Assembly (NCBI RefSeq): GCF_021800405.1
Contig: NZ_CP084550.1
Coordinates: 2,852,001-2,916,000 of the forward strand
Origin: Arthrobacter sp. FW306-07-I
Lineage (GTDB): Bacteria > Actinomycetota > Actinomycetes > Actinomycetales > Micrococcaceae
Length of the DNA: 64,000 bases
Direction: 5' to 3'
The notes under the pieces are model-generated. The model saw only the letters and a program-made list of their open reading frames with translations. It had not been told where the DNA came from and searched no databases. Positions within the stretch are counted from its first letter, which is position 1. Each line of letters opens with the position of its first letter. Positions 48,951 through 56,427 of the stretch are shown piece after piece. A program made the translations under genes and the position numbers.

Positions 48951-49373
48951 ATGAAGTCAGCATCGGCAGTGCGCGCCCAGCATGTATACACCACCATGCC
49001 GGCAGCCCGGCAGGCCTTCCTGCTTCTGCGCACTGTCTTTACCGTCGCACCCATCCTTTTCGGCCTGGACAAGTTCACGAACATCCTTACGCAGTGGACC
49101 GTGTACCTGGCGCCCCAAGCCACTGCGGTGGTGCCGCTGCCACCCCAGACCTTCATGTATGTGGTTGGGGTCGTGGAGATCATCGCCGGCGTCGTAGTGG
49201 CGGTGCGTCCGAAACTTGGCTCGTTGCTGGTGGCCGCCTGGCTGGTCGGGATCATCATCAACCTGCTGCTGCTGGGAAGCTTCTACGACGTGGCCCTGCG
49301 CGACTTCGGGCTCCTGGTGGGCGCCCTGGCCCTCAACCGGCTGTCAACGGGGACCACCGCGGCCGCTGCGTAG
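48951..49373 (+). CDS. DoxX-family membrane protein
   Basis: A 140-residue four-helix membrane protein of the DoxX type (about 20-40, 65-85, 87-108 and 110-128). DoxX proteins are linked to quinone oxidation, oxidative-stress complexes and thiosulfate metabolism, but the specific reaction here is unknown. The ATG follows GAAGGAG by six bases, and a clear promoter plus two palindromes lie directly upstream. The facing SufR-like gene is the obvious candidate regulator. No operon partner is visible downstream. Confidence 0.88.
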   Translation: MKSASAVRAQHVYTTMPAARQAFLLLRTVFTVAPILFGLDKFTNILTQWTVYLAPQATAVVPLPPQTFMYVVGVVEIIAGVVVAVRPKLGSLLVAAWLVGIIINLLLLGSFYDVALRDFGLLVGALALNRLSTGTTAAAA

Positions 49374-49499
49374 CCCTTTCCTGTCCGCGGAAGCGGGCGC
49401 TCTGTGCAAAGTATCCGCCGGCAGCTGTGCCCTCCAGCCGCCGGCGGCCTTGCGCCAACTGGTCGACGCGCCAACTGGCCCAGCGGCCAACCGGCCGGC

Positions 49500-50201
49500 T
49501 CAAGCAGTGGGAGGAAGCAGCGGCAGGTAGCGGCGGACCTCGTTGCGCGCTGACGCCAGTGCTGCCGGATTGGGGCAGGACACCGTTATATAGGCCGACG
49601 AATCCGCCGTGCCAAAAACCCTCGCCAGAACCACAGTGGACCTGCCGCCCGGAGCCGGCTGCTCCAGCGCCAGCACTTCCACGTTCCTGCCGGGCGCATC
49701 CGGGGCACCGCCCCACTGCAGTGTTTCCGTCTTCAGGTACGAAGGCTGGATGGTGCCGTCCAGGTACTGGAAAAGAGCAACGGTGGATTCCCTGTCCCCG
49801 CCTTGCGCCAAGGGGGCCTGTCCTGTACTGACCCGTGCCGCCACAACACAGCCATCCGTCTTTGCGTATTGGCTGGCACCGGCCACGTTTTCCTTTTCGA
49901 GCTTCCAGCCGGGCGCGCCTTTCAGCTCATCAGAGATGCCTACCGGAACTCCGGGCGCCAGGGTCCCACCGGCGGAGAAGGGCAGGTCGCGCGCCGCCAC
50001 TGCAGCGGCATCGTGTCCCGGGGTGATGGTGGGAGTGGCCAGCACCGGAGTGTTCGGAGTTGCGGCCGGCACGGAAGGATCCGGAACGCCTACGCTGCAT
50101 CCGCCCAGAAGCACAGCGCCCAGGCATGCAAAGGCAAGCGGCACTCCCGTGCGCCGCGTCCTGCCGGGCCACCCAGCCGTCGTCGGCATTTCCATTTCCA
50201 C
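49500..50201 (-). CDS. Lipoprotein of unknown function
   Basis: A 233-residue protein with a basic N-terminus, hydrophobic core (VPLAFACLGAVLL) and lipobox LLGGC, so it is probably lipidated at cysteine 35 and surface exposed. The mature part begins with a Pro/Thr-rich spacer and then an alpha/beta domain with DGCVVAARVSTGQAPL and ITVSCPNP, whose two cysteines may form a disulfide. I do not recognise the family. Three closely spaced starts (GTG-like and two ATGs in MEMEM) make the exact N-terminus uncertain by up to four residues. It has no close operon partner. Confidence 0.75.
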   Translation of the reverse strand: MEMEMPTTAGWPGRTRRTGVPLAFACLGAVLLGGCSVGVPDPSVPAATPNTPVLATPTITPGHDAAAVAARDLPFSAGGTLAPGVPVGISDELKGAPGWKLEKENVAGASQYAKTDGCVVAARVSTGQAPLAQGGDRESTVALFQYLDGTIQPSYLKTETLQWGGAPDAPGRNVEVLALEQPAPGGRSTVVLARVFGTADSSAYITVSCPNPAALASARNEVRRYLPLLPPTA

Positions 50202-50447
50202 CCCTGCCTGTTTCCTTCCGGCTGTTGTTCTTCAATTTGACCGCCGGCCCGGGTCACCGCGCACATGGTTTTCCTGTGTCACCGTTCAGCCGCGCAGGCA
50301 CGAGTCTAGACTCCGGTGCCCCGGGAACCCGCAAGCACCCGGCGTTCGTTGTCACGGTGAGGCCGCCACAAGCGCTGGCTAGACTGGGCGGGCAGCCGCT
50401 TCCCTGACGAAAAACAGGAAGCCGCGCATGATGAAAAGGAAGAATGC

Positions 50448-51389
50448 TTGACCGAGAGCAGCAGCTCCCACTACCAGGTCCTGCGCGTGGCCGTCACCGC
50501 CACCGAGAAGGAGATCAAGGTGGCCTACCGTCGCGCTGCGAGGATTGCCCATCCAGACCACGGTGGTGACGCCGCAACCTTCCGGCGCGTGACTGCTGCC
50601 TACGAGACCCTGATCGATCCGCAGCGGCGGAAAGCCTACGACCGGTCCTATGGCGCCGGATCAGTCCAGGGCGTTGCGCCCGACGACGGCGCCCACTTTG
50701 ATGCCCCGGCCGCCGGAAGCAGGGCGTCGGCCACTGTCCGGAGGCCGGACAACGGCAGGAACACCGCAGGCGACCCGCCGATCTACGTGCCGCCGTACGA
50801 GGGAAGCGGTGCTCCGCTCATCCCCCTGGCCCATGCGAGCCAGCAGGTTCACGGGATGCCGCGGAAACGCGGCATCTTCGGCGCTGAGGCCCGCATCCAG
50901 CGCGAGATGCGCACCGTCCAACTGCTGACCCGGCAGGTGCTGCCGGCAATTCCCGCCGCCAGGCTCATCAACGGCCTGCAATCCCCGGCGGACAACAGCC
51001 ACATCGATCATGCGGTCCTGTCCGGCTACCGGCTGGCCCTGGTCAATTCCATGCTCCTGCCCAAGGGCGCCTACGCCTGGGACGGCAGGACCCTCAACCA
51101 TGGCGGCCGCTCCGTGGCGCCTCCGCAGCTGGCCCGGGTGGTGTGGGCCATGCAGGAGATCTTCCCGGAGCTCAACGTCACCGGATGGACCGTGGTGCAT
51201 GGCCCGGACGGAAACCTCCACGAACCCGTAATCGACCACCACAGGCGGCCGTCCGGAGCCTTGGAGACTGTCCACATCGTCAACGCGGCGGGCATGGTGC
51301 GGGGCCTTAAGGAGTTCCTGGCCTCCGGGCCCGCCCCCAACACTGTGAACGTCCCGGTCCTGGCCAGGCTGCTGCGCGGCATGCACTGA
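50448..51389 (+). CDS. J-domain protein with a NERD-like C-terminal region
   Basis: A 313-residue protein. A J-domain (about 8-65) has the HPD motif in RIAHPDHGGD, so it can stimulate an Hsp70. There is no Gly/Phe region or zinc finger, so it is not canonical DnaJ. After a linker (about 70-130), the C-terminal part contains HIDHAVLSGYRLALVN and YAWDGRTLNHGG, which resemble NERD nuclease domains; the usual DxK active-site pair appears changed to NSM. Such an arrangement would be a chaperone partner with a possibly inactive nuclease fold. Translation starts at TTG with AAGGAA seven bases ahead. The C-terminal assignment is tentative. Confidence 0.8.
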   Translation: MTESSSSHYQVLRVAVTATEKEIKVAYRRAARIAHPDHGGDAATFRRVTAAYETLIDPQRRKAYDRSYGAGSVQGVAPDDGAHFDAPAAGSRASATVRRPDNGRNTAGDPPIYVPPYEGSGAPLIPLAHASQQVHGMPRKRGIFGAEARIQREMRTVQLLTRQVLPAIPAARLINGLQSPADNSHIDHAVLSGYRLALVNSMLLPKGAYAWDGRTLNHGGRSVAPPQLARVVWAMQEIFPELNVTGWTVVHGPDGNLHEPVIDHHRRPSGALETVHIVNAAGMVRGLKEFLASGPAPNTVNVPVLARLLRGMH

Positions 51390-51399
51390 CGGCGGTAGC

Positions 51400-51405
51400 T
51401 AGGAT
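51400..51405 (+). promoter_or_regulatory. -10 element TAGGAT for leaderless trmL
   Basis: TAGGAT, six bases (GGAAAG), then GTG at 51412. It is the clearest member of the recurrent -10-N6-start pattern. Confidence 0.5.
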
Positions 51406-51411
51406 GGAAAG

Positions 51412-51879
51412 GTGTTCCGCATCCTTTTCCATGAACCAGAGATTCCCGGCAATACCGGCAACGCCATCCGCCTCGCCGCCATCACCGGCGCCGAACTGCA
51501 CCTTGTGGAACCCCTTGGCTTCGACTTTTCCGACGCCAAGCTGCGCCGGGCCGGGCTGGACTACCACGACCTCGCCGTCGTGACCGTCCACAAAACCATC
51601 GAGGACGCCTGGCAGCACCTCCAGCCCGAGCGCGTTTACGCCTTCACCTCTGACGGCACCACCAGCTATACAGACATTGCCTACGCTCCGGGGGACGTCC
51701 TGTTGTTTGGCCGCGAATCCGTCGGACTGCCGCCCGAACTGAAGAAGGATGCGCATGTGACTGCCACGGTGCGGCTGCCCATGTTGCCGGCCCTGCGTTC
51801 CCTTAACCTTGCCAACGCCGCCTCCATCGCGGTCTACGAGGCCTGGCGCCAGCAGGGATTCGCGGGGGCCACGCTTTAG
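51412..51879 (+). CDS. trmL: tRNA (cytidine(34)-2'-O)-methyltransferase TrmL
   Basis: A 155-residue SPOUT methyltransferase that 2'-O-methylates the wobble base of leucine tRNAs. The sequence matches the family along its length: FHEPEIPGNTGNAIRLAA, HLVEPLGFDFSDAKLRRAGLDY, LLFGRESVGLP and LRSLNLANAASIAVYEAWRQ, which form the knotted SAM site. The length is normal. The GTG start lies six bases after a TAGGAT element, implying leaderless initiation. It follows the J-domain gene by 22 bases but probably has its own promoter. Confidence 0.95.
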   Translation: MFRILFHEPEIPGNTGNAIRLAAITGAELHLVEPLGFDFSDAKLRRAGLDYHDLAVVTVHKTIEDAWQHLQPERVYAFTSDGTTSYTDIAYAPGDVLLFGRESVGLPPELKKDAHVTATVRLPMLPALRSLNLANAASIAVYEAWRQQGFAGATL

Positions 51880-51920
51880 GATCCCCTGCTCCGCCCCACG
51901 GAAAATCTTCATCCGTTGTC

Positions 51921-51947
51921 CCATCCGCGCCCTGCCCTGCGCCGAAT
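51921..51947 (+). promoter_or_regulatory. Putative SigK-dependent autoregulatory promoter of sigK
   Basis: CCATCC (51921-51926), 15 bases, then CCGAAT (51942-51947). This matches, as I recall it, the mycobacterial SigK promoter consensus. It sits about 45 bases upstream of the sigK GTG and would start RNA near 51954. Confidence 0.6.
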
Positions 51948-51991
51948 AGCTCCTGTAAGCATTCGAGCGGACCAGGACCGAGGAGCGGCAG

Positions 51992-52693
51992 GTGACACTA
52001 CTGGAGGCACCATCCAGGCCGGACAGCCGCAACCGGCACGGCACTGCTGAGGATTCCCCGCCCGGAGACTTATGCTTGGACGTAATGGAAACTCCCAACG
52101 CGCCCAATTCCGAAGGCTCGGCCGCGGTGACTGACCCACCTGCTGACCTCAGTCAACGCCTCTCGGTCCTGCTGGCGGGCATCGCCCGAGGGGACCAGGC
52201 GTCGTTTGCTGAGTTTTACCAGCTCACGTCCCGGCGGGTCTTCGGCATGGCGCGCCGTGTTCTGATCGATCCCGAACTCAGCGAGGACACCACGCAGGAA
52301 GTCTTCCTGCAGGTCTGGCAGAACGCCGCGAAGTTCGATCCGCAGGCAGGCAGCCCGCTCTCCTGGCTGATGACCATCTCGCACCGGCGGGCCGTGGACA
52401 AGGTGCGCTCGTCGCAGTCCTCCACTGACAGGGAAGCCAAGTACGGTGCCAGCACCCAGGACATCGACCATGACACCGTTTCCGATGAAGTGGGCAGCCG
52501 CCTGGAAGCGGAGGCGGTGGTCCGCTGCCTCGGCACGCTGACTGAAACACAGCAGGAATCCGTCCGCCTGGCCTACTACGGCGGCCTTACTTACCGTGAG
52601 GTGGCAGAGCGGCTGAATGCGGCAGTGCCCACTATCAAGTCCCGCATCCGCGACGGACTGATCCGATTGAAGACCTGTTTGGGGGTGAGTTGA
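51992..52693 (+). CDS. sigK: ECF RNA polymerase sigma factor SigK
   Basis: A 233-residue extracytoplasmic-function sigma factor. Region 2 (about 60-125; DLTSRRVFGMARRVL-like, with TTQEVFLQVWQNAAKFD) melts the promoter, and region 4 (about 175-228; LTYREVAERLNAAVPTIKSRIRDGL) reads the -35. It resembles M. tuberculosis SigK, and the next gene is the cognate anti-sigma factor. The GTG at 51992 follows AGGAG by six bases and is preferred; an ATG at 52085 would give 202 residues, closer to mycobacterial length but with a weak ribosome site. A SigK-like promoter lies upstream, indicating positive autoregulation. Confidence 0.93.
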   Translation: MTLLEAPSRPDSRNRHGTAEDSPPGDLCLDVMETPNAPNSEGSAAVTDPPADLSQRLSVLLAGIARGDQASFAEFYQLTSRRVFGMARRVLIDPELSEDTTQEVFLQVWQNAAKFDPQAGSPLSWLMTISHRRAVDKVRSSQSSTDREAKYGASTQDIDHDTVSDEVGSRLEAEAVVRCLGTLTETQQESVRLAYYGGLTYREVAERLNAAVPTIKSRIRDGLIRLKTCLGVS

Positions 52694-52694
52694 G

Positions 52695-53582
52695 ATGAGC
52701 GGAATGGATGAAGGCCGCAACAGCCGGTCAAGGTCCTTCGGGGACACGGTGGCGATGGACCTTGCCGCAGGCCGCGCCGTGGACCTCGCCGAACTCTACG
52801 CTCTTGACGCGGTCACGGAGCAGGAACGCGATGCCATCGACCAGTACATCTCGACCGCCCCGGAGCCGGAGCGGCTGGCCTTCCTTGCGCGCGTCCGGCA
52901 GTCCCGGGAGGCGCTGGCCCGCACTTTCCGGGTAGAGGAGGAACCGCCGTCGGACCTGTTTAAGCGGATCGTCGCCCAACTTCCTGCCCAATTCCCCAGC
53001 CAGGGTGGACCGGGCGCCGGCGACGCACCGGCACCGGCCGGAAGCACGCCACCGGCCCATCCGATGGGGACTCCAGGCGGGTCCGGCCCACAGGATGAGC
53101 TGGCGCAGGCCCGCAAGCGCCGCGAGGAGCGCCGAGGCACATCCGGCACCCGACGCTGGCTGGTGGGCGTGGCAGCAGCAGCGGCCATCGCCCTGGGCGG
53201 TGTGGGCGTGGGTGCCTACATGGCTGACCAGAACGATCCCGTCAACCAGGTGGCCAGGGCCGGCGACCTGCGCGAGGCGTCGGTGAACGTGGCCGGCGGC
53301 GGCAAGGCAACCCTGCTGATTTCAGCTTCCGAGGACGCGGCCGTGGTGAAGATGAGCGGCGTGCCCGCTCCCCCTGCCGGCAAGGTCTACCAGATGTGGC
53401 TGATCCCCAAGGACGGTTCGGCGCCGGTGTCGCAGGGGCTGATGGATGAGCAGGCCCTCTCCAAGCCTGCCGTCGTCCAGGGCATCCACACGGCTGCCTC
53501 GCTGGGCATCACCGTTGAGCCGGCCGGTGGATCCAAGGCCCCCACGCTGCCCACGGTGGCGGCGGCTCCGCTGGGAGCCTGA
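52695..53582 (+). CDS. rskA: Anti-sigma-K factor RskA
   Basis: A 295-residue membrane anti-sigma factor. The N-terminal cytoplasmic domain (about 20-80; DLAELYALDAVTEQERDAID) should clamp SigK. A Pro/Ala/Gly-rich linker leads to one membrane helix (about 154-176) and an outer RskA domain (about 190-280; VYQMWLIPKDGSAPVSQGL). In mycobacteria RskA is cleaved stepwise by membrane proteases to release SigK. The ATG lies one base after the sigK stop, so the pair is cotranscribed. A strong hairpin follows the stop. The regulon targets known from mycobacteria are not in the window. Confidence 0.95.
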   Translation: MSGMDEGRNSRSRSFGDTVAMDLAAGRAVDLAELYALDAVTEQERDAIDQYISTAPEPERLAFLARVRQSREALARTFRVEEEPPSDLFKRIVAQLPAQFPSQGGPGAGDAPAPAGSTPPAHPMGTPGGSGPQDELAQARKRREERRGTSGTRRWLVGVAAAAAIALGGVGVGAYMADQNDPVNQVARAGDLREASVNVAGGGKATLLISASEDAAVVKMSGVPAPPAGKVYQMWLIPKDGSAPVSQGLMDEQALSKPAVVQGIHTAASLGITVEPAGGSKAPTLPTVAAAPLGA

Positions 53583-53606
53583 GGTCCCCGGTCCCGGCGA
53601 CAGGAA

Positions 53607-53646
53607 AACGCCCCCGGTTCCTTGATCAAGGAACCGGGGGCGTTTC
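53607..53646. terminator. Bidirectional terminator between rskA and the PIG-L gene
   Basis: A perfect 40-base palindrome with arms AAACGCCCCCGGTTCCTTGA and its complement, so each strand has a GC-rich hairpin followed by T residues. It ends two convergent transcripts. Confidence 0.88.
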
Positions 53647-53652
53647 ACCGTC

Positions 53653-54432
53653 CTAGAAACCCGCGATGGTGCCAGGTCCGTTAACGGCCACCACGTGGAA
53701 GGCCTCCGCGCTGCGCCCTTCGGGCAACCCTGCCCTGCCGGCATTGAGCTGCATCCCCCGGCGGACGGTGGTTTCCATCGCCGCGACGTCAGGATGCTGG
53801 CTGACATGGACGTGGATCGCGGCCAGCTTGGCTTCCACCTGGTCCGTGACGTCCACAAAGTGGTTTTCCCGTTCCTCGGGTCCCGCGTACAGCCACAGCC
53901 ACGGCAGCTTGTAGGCCTCGAGCCCGGCGTCGGCCAATTCAGGGTAGGCGAAGGGGTTTTCGAGTGCCGGATACACGGCCCGTGTCACCGACTCCCCCAC
54001 GGCCAGATGATCCGGGTGGCTCTTTTGGATGCGCTGCCAGTTCCGTTCCGGATGCATGGCAAGGACGACGTCGGGACGGACCTGGCGGATCAGCCGCACC
54101 ACTTCCTTCATCACCTCGTGCGACGGCTCAAGGTAGCCGTCCCGCTGGTGAAGGTAGTGAATGTCGGTGACACCGACCAGCTTCGCGGCCCGGCGCTGTT
54201 CGGCGTCGCGCATGGCGATGATGTCCGCACGGTTGGCGGGGTCGAAGCCGCCCGCATCGCCGTCGGTCATGATGCAATAGCTGACCTGCACGCCGGCCGC
54301 CGTCCAGGCGGCGACGGTTCCGGCCGCGCCAAAGTCGATGTCGTCAGGATGGGCCGCAAAACAGAGCACCCGCCCAACCCGGTGCGTATCCGGGTTGAAC
54401 GGGCTCCCTGCCTGCCCAGTGGAGGCAGTCAA
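53653..54432 (-). CDS. PIG-L family deacetylase
   Basis: A 259-residue zinc-dependent deacetylase of the LmbE/PIG-L type. The zinc motif is AHPDD ([15 protein letters not shown]), a second conserved site is [10 protein letters not shown], and [10 protein letters not shown] is also typical. Family members remove acetyl groups from GlcNAc-linked substrates, including mycothiol precursors (MshB, Mca); the true substrate here is not readable. The likely start is TTG at 54432, four bases after the etfA stop; the longer frame lies inside etfA. It is the third gene of etfB-etfA-deacetylase. Cytoplasmic. Confidence 0.85.
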   Translation of the reverse strand: MTASTGQAGSPFNPDTHRVGRVLCFAAHPDDIDFGAAGTVAAWTAAGVQVSYCIMTDGDAGGFDPANRADIIAMRDAEQRRAAKLVGVTDIHYLHQRDGYLEPSHEVMKEVVRLIRQVRPDVVLAMHPERNWQRIQKSHPDHLAVGESVTRAVYPALENPFAYPELADAGLEAYKLPWLWLYAGPEERENHFVDVTDQVEAKLAAIHVHVSQHPDVAAMETTVRRGMQLNAGRAGLPEGRSAEAFHVVAVNGPGTIAGF

Positions 54433-54436
54433 CGAT

Positions 54437-55384
54437 TCAGCCCTTGCGCTTCTTGATCTCGGCGGCCGCCTGCGGCAGGACATCGAAGACGTCGCCGATG
54501 ATGCCGAAGTCCGCAATTTCGAAGACCGGGGATTCGGCATCCTTGTTCACCGCGACAATGACCTTGGACGTCTGCATGCCGGCCTTCTGCTGGATGGCGC
54601 CGGAGATGCCCGCGGAAATGTACAGCTGCGGGGAAACGGTCTTGCCGGTCTGCCCCACCTGGGCGTCGTGGCTGATCCAGCCCGCGTCCGTGGCGGCCCG
54701 GGAGGCGCCGACGGCCGCGCCAAGGGCATCGGCGAGTTCTTCAACGGGACCAAAGTCGCCGTCCATGCCACGTCCGCCGGCCACCACGATGCGGGCATCG
54801 GTGAGGTCAGGCCGGCCGCTGGCAACCTTCTGCTGCCGCTCCGTGATGCGGGCCGCTGCGGCTACCGCGGGAACCTCCACCGTGGCGGTCCCGGGAGTTG
54901 TTGGGGCGGCTGCAGGCTCCGGGGTGACATTGTTGGCCTTCAGGGTCAACACCGACACCGCGGTGCTGGCCTTGCAGGCGGTGTTGTAGGAACCAGCCAG
55001 CACCGATTTGTGTGCAGTGCCGTCCGGGTCCACGGCGACGACGTCAGTGATGACGCCGGCGTTCAGGCGAATGCCCACACGTGCAGCGATTTCCTTGCCC
55101 TCGGGCGAGTTGTCCAGCAGGACGATGGCGGCACCGGCGGTTTCGGCGGCGGCGGCAACGTAGGCGGCCTTTGGTGCCACCAGGAAGTCGTCCAGGTCCT
55201 GGACGGACGGGCGCAGGATGCCGGCCACGCCGTATTCGGCGAAGGTGGCAGCGACGCCGTCGGCCAGTTCGCCGTTGAGCGCCACTGTGCTCTCGCCCAG
55301 GGAACGCGCCAGGGTCAGCAGTTCCAGGCTGCTCTTCTTGAGCGACGCGCCGGGGTTGTCGATGAATACAAGTACTTGTGCCAT
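54437..55384 (-). CDS. etfA: Electron transfer flavoprotein alpha subunit
   Basis: A 315-residue alpha subunit of ETF, the soluble heterodimer that carries electrons from acyl-CoA and other dehydrogenases to ETF:quinone oxidoreductase. The FAD-binding C-terminal domain shows [39 protein letters not shown] and [14 protein letters not shown]. The start ATG ([10 protein letters not shown]) lies 13 bases after the etfB stop. It is the partner of etfB and precedes the PIG-L gene by four bases. Corresponds to Rv3028c (FixB). Confidence 0.96.
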   Translation of the reverse strand: MAQVLVFIDNPGASLKKSSLELLTLARSLGESTVALNGELADGVAATFAEYGVAGILRPSVQDLDDFLVAPKAAYVAAAAETAGAAIVLLDNSPEGKEIAARVGIRLNAGVITDVVAVDPDGTAHKSVLAGSYNTACKASTAVSVLTLKANNVTPEPAAAPTTPGTATVEVPAVAAAARITERQQKVASGRPDLTDARIVVAGGRGMDGDFGPVEELADALGAAVGASRAATDAGWISHDAQVGQTGKTVSPQLYISAGISGAIQQKAGMQTSKVIVAVNKDAESPVFEIADFGIIGDVFDVLPQAAAEIKKRKG

Positions 55385-55397
55385 GTCGGTGTCCCTC

Positions 55398-56189
55398 TTA
55401 GAGCAGCTTCTGGGCGGCCAGGAAGTCAACCAGCTTGATGCCGGCGTCGCCCTCGTCGGTGATGATGGTGCCCGCGGTCCTGGGCGGCCGCTGCTCCGCA
55501 TTGGTCACGCTGGTCCAGGAACCGGCGAAGCCCACCTGCGCGGGCTCCACGCCGATGTCGGCCAGGGACAGCGTGGTGATGCTCTTGCGCTTGGCGGCGA
55601 TGATGCCCTTGAAGTTGGGGTACCGGGGTTCGTTGATTTGGTCGGTGACGGACACAACGGCGGGCAGCGGTGCCTCCACCGTTTCAGACGACGTGTCGGC
55701 ATCGCGGCGGGCCGTCAAGCGGCCGCCGTCCACCTGGAGCGTGGACGCGAACGTGACCTGCGGCAGCCCAAGCCGCTCGGCCAGCTGGGCCGGAACAAGG
55801 GAGGTCTCGCCATCTGTGGAGGCCATGCCGGTGATGACCAGGTCCACGTCGCCCAGGTGCCGCACTGCTGCGGCGAGCGCAAGTGAAGTGGCCGCGGCAT
55901 CGGATCCGGCCAGGGCATCGTCCGTGAGGTGCACGCCTTCAGTGGCGCCCATTTGCAGTGACTTCTTGACCGCGTTGACGGCACCGGCAGGTCCCATGCT
56001 GAGGGCGATGACCTGGTTGCCCGCTTTGCTGCCGCCACGCGCCTCCGCCAGCTGCAGCGCTGCTTCAAGGGCGTACTCGTCAAGCTCGGACAGAATGCTT
56101 TCGTCGCGGTCCACGGTGTTGCCGTCCCCGTTGAGGTGGCGGTCGAACTGGGCGTCCGGTACATGTTTGACCAGGACTACGATCTTCAA
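55398..56189 (-). CDS. etfB: Electron transfer flavoprotein beta subunit
   Basis: A 263-residue beta subunit of ETF, binding AMP structurally and docking to dehydrogenases. KIVVLVKHVPDAQFDRH, DEYALEAALQLAE, SMGPAGAVNAVKKSLQMGA and the recognition segment around ITGMASTDGETSLVPAQLAERLGL fit the family. I chose the TTG at 56189, which places the protein start at the conserved KIVVLVK with GGAAGAG just upstream; a GTG 12 bases earlier is an alternative. It is first in the etfB-etfA-deacetylase operon. Corresponds to Rv3029c. Confidence 0.94.
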   Translation of the reverse strand: MKIVVLVKHVPDAQFDRHLNGDGNTVDRDESILSELDEYALEAALQLAEARGGSKAGNQVIALSMGPAGAVNAVKKSLQMGATEGVHLTDDALAGSDAAATSLALAAAVRHLGDVDLVITGMASTDGETSLVPAQLAERLGLPQVTFASTLQVDGGRLTARRDADTSSETVEAPLPAVVSVTDQINEPRYPNFKGIIAAKRKSITTLSLADIGVEPAQVGFAGSWTSVTNAEQRPPRTAGTIITDEGDAGIKLVDFLAAQKLL

Positions 56190-56357
56190 TGTCTCTTCCA
56201 CTGTGTTTACAGCAGCCTTCCATGCTTGTGGACAGCCAGCCGGGTGGGCATGGCCGCGGAATGCCCGGCAGGCGGGTAGCTCCTAGCTAACCATATCGGC
56301 GCGTCCCCGCGCCCTCTTCCGTTAACGCCTGTTTCAGCGCCGTTTCCCAAGCAGGGA

Positions 56358-56404
56358 ATGACGACGGCGGCGCCCCCTTTGGTGGGGGACGCCGCCGTCG
56401 TCAT
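56358..56404 (-). terminator. Terminator of the htrA-like gene
   Basis: Perfect 15-base arms (56358-56372 and 56390-56404) extended inward by CCCC/GGGG. On the minus strand it begins 24 bases after the protease stop. Confidence 0.75.
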
Positions 56405-56427
56405 GGCTTGCGTTGGTCCTGCTGTGC

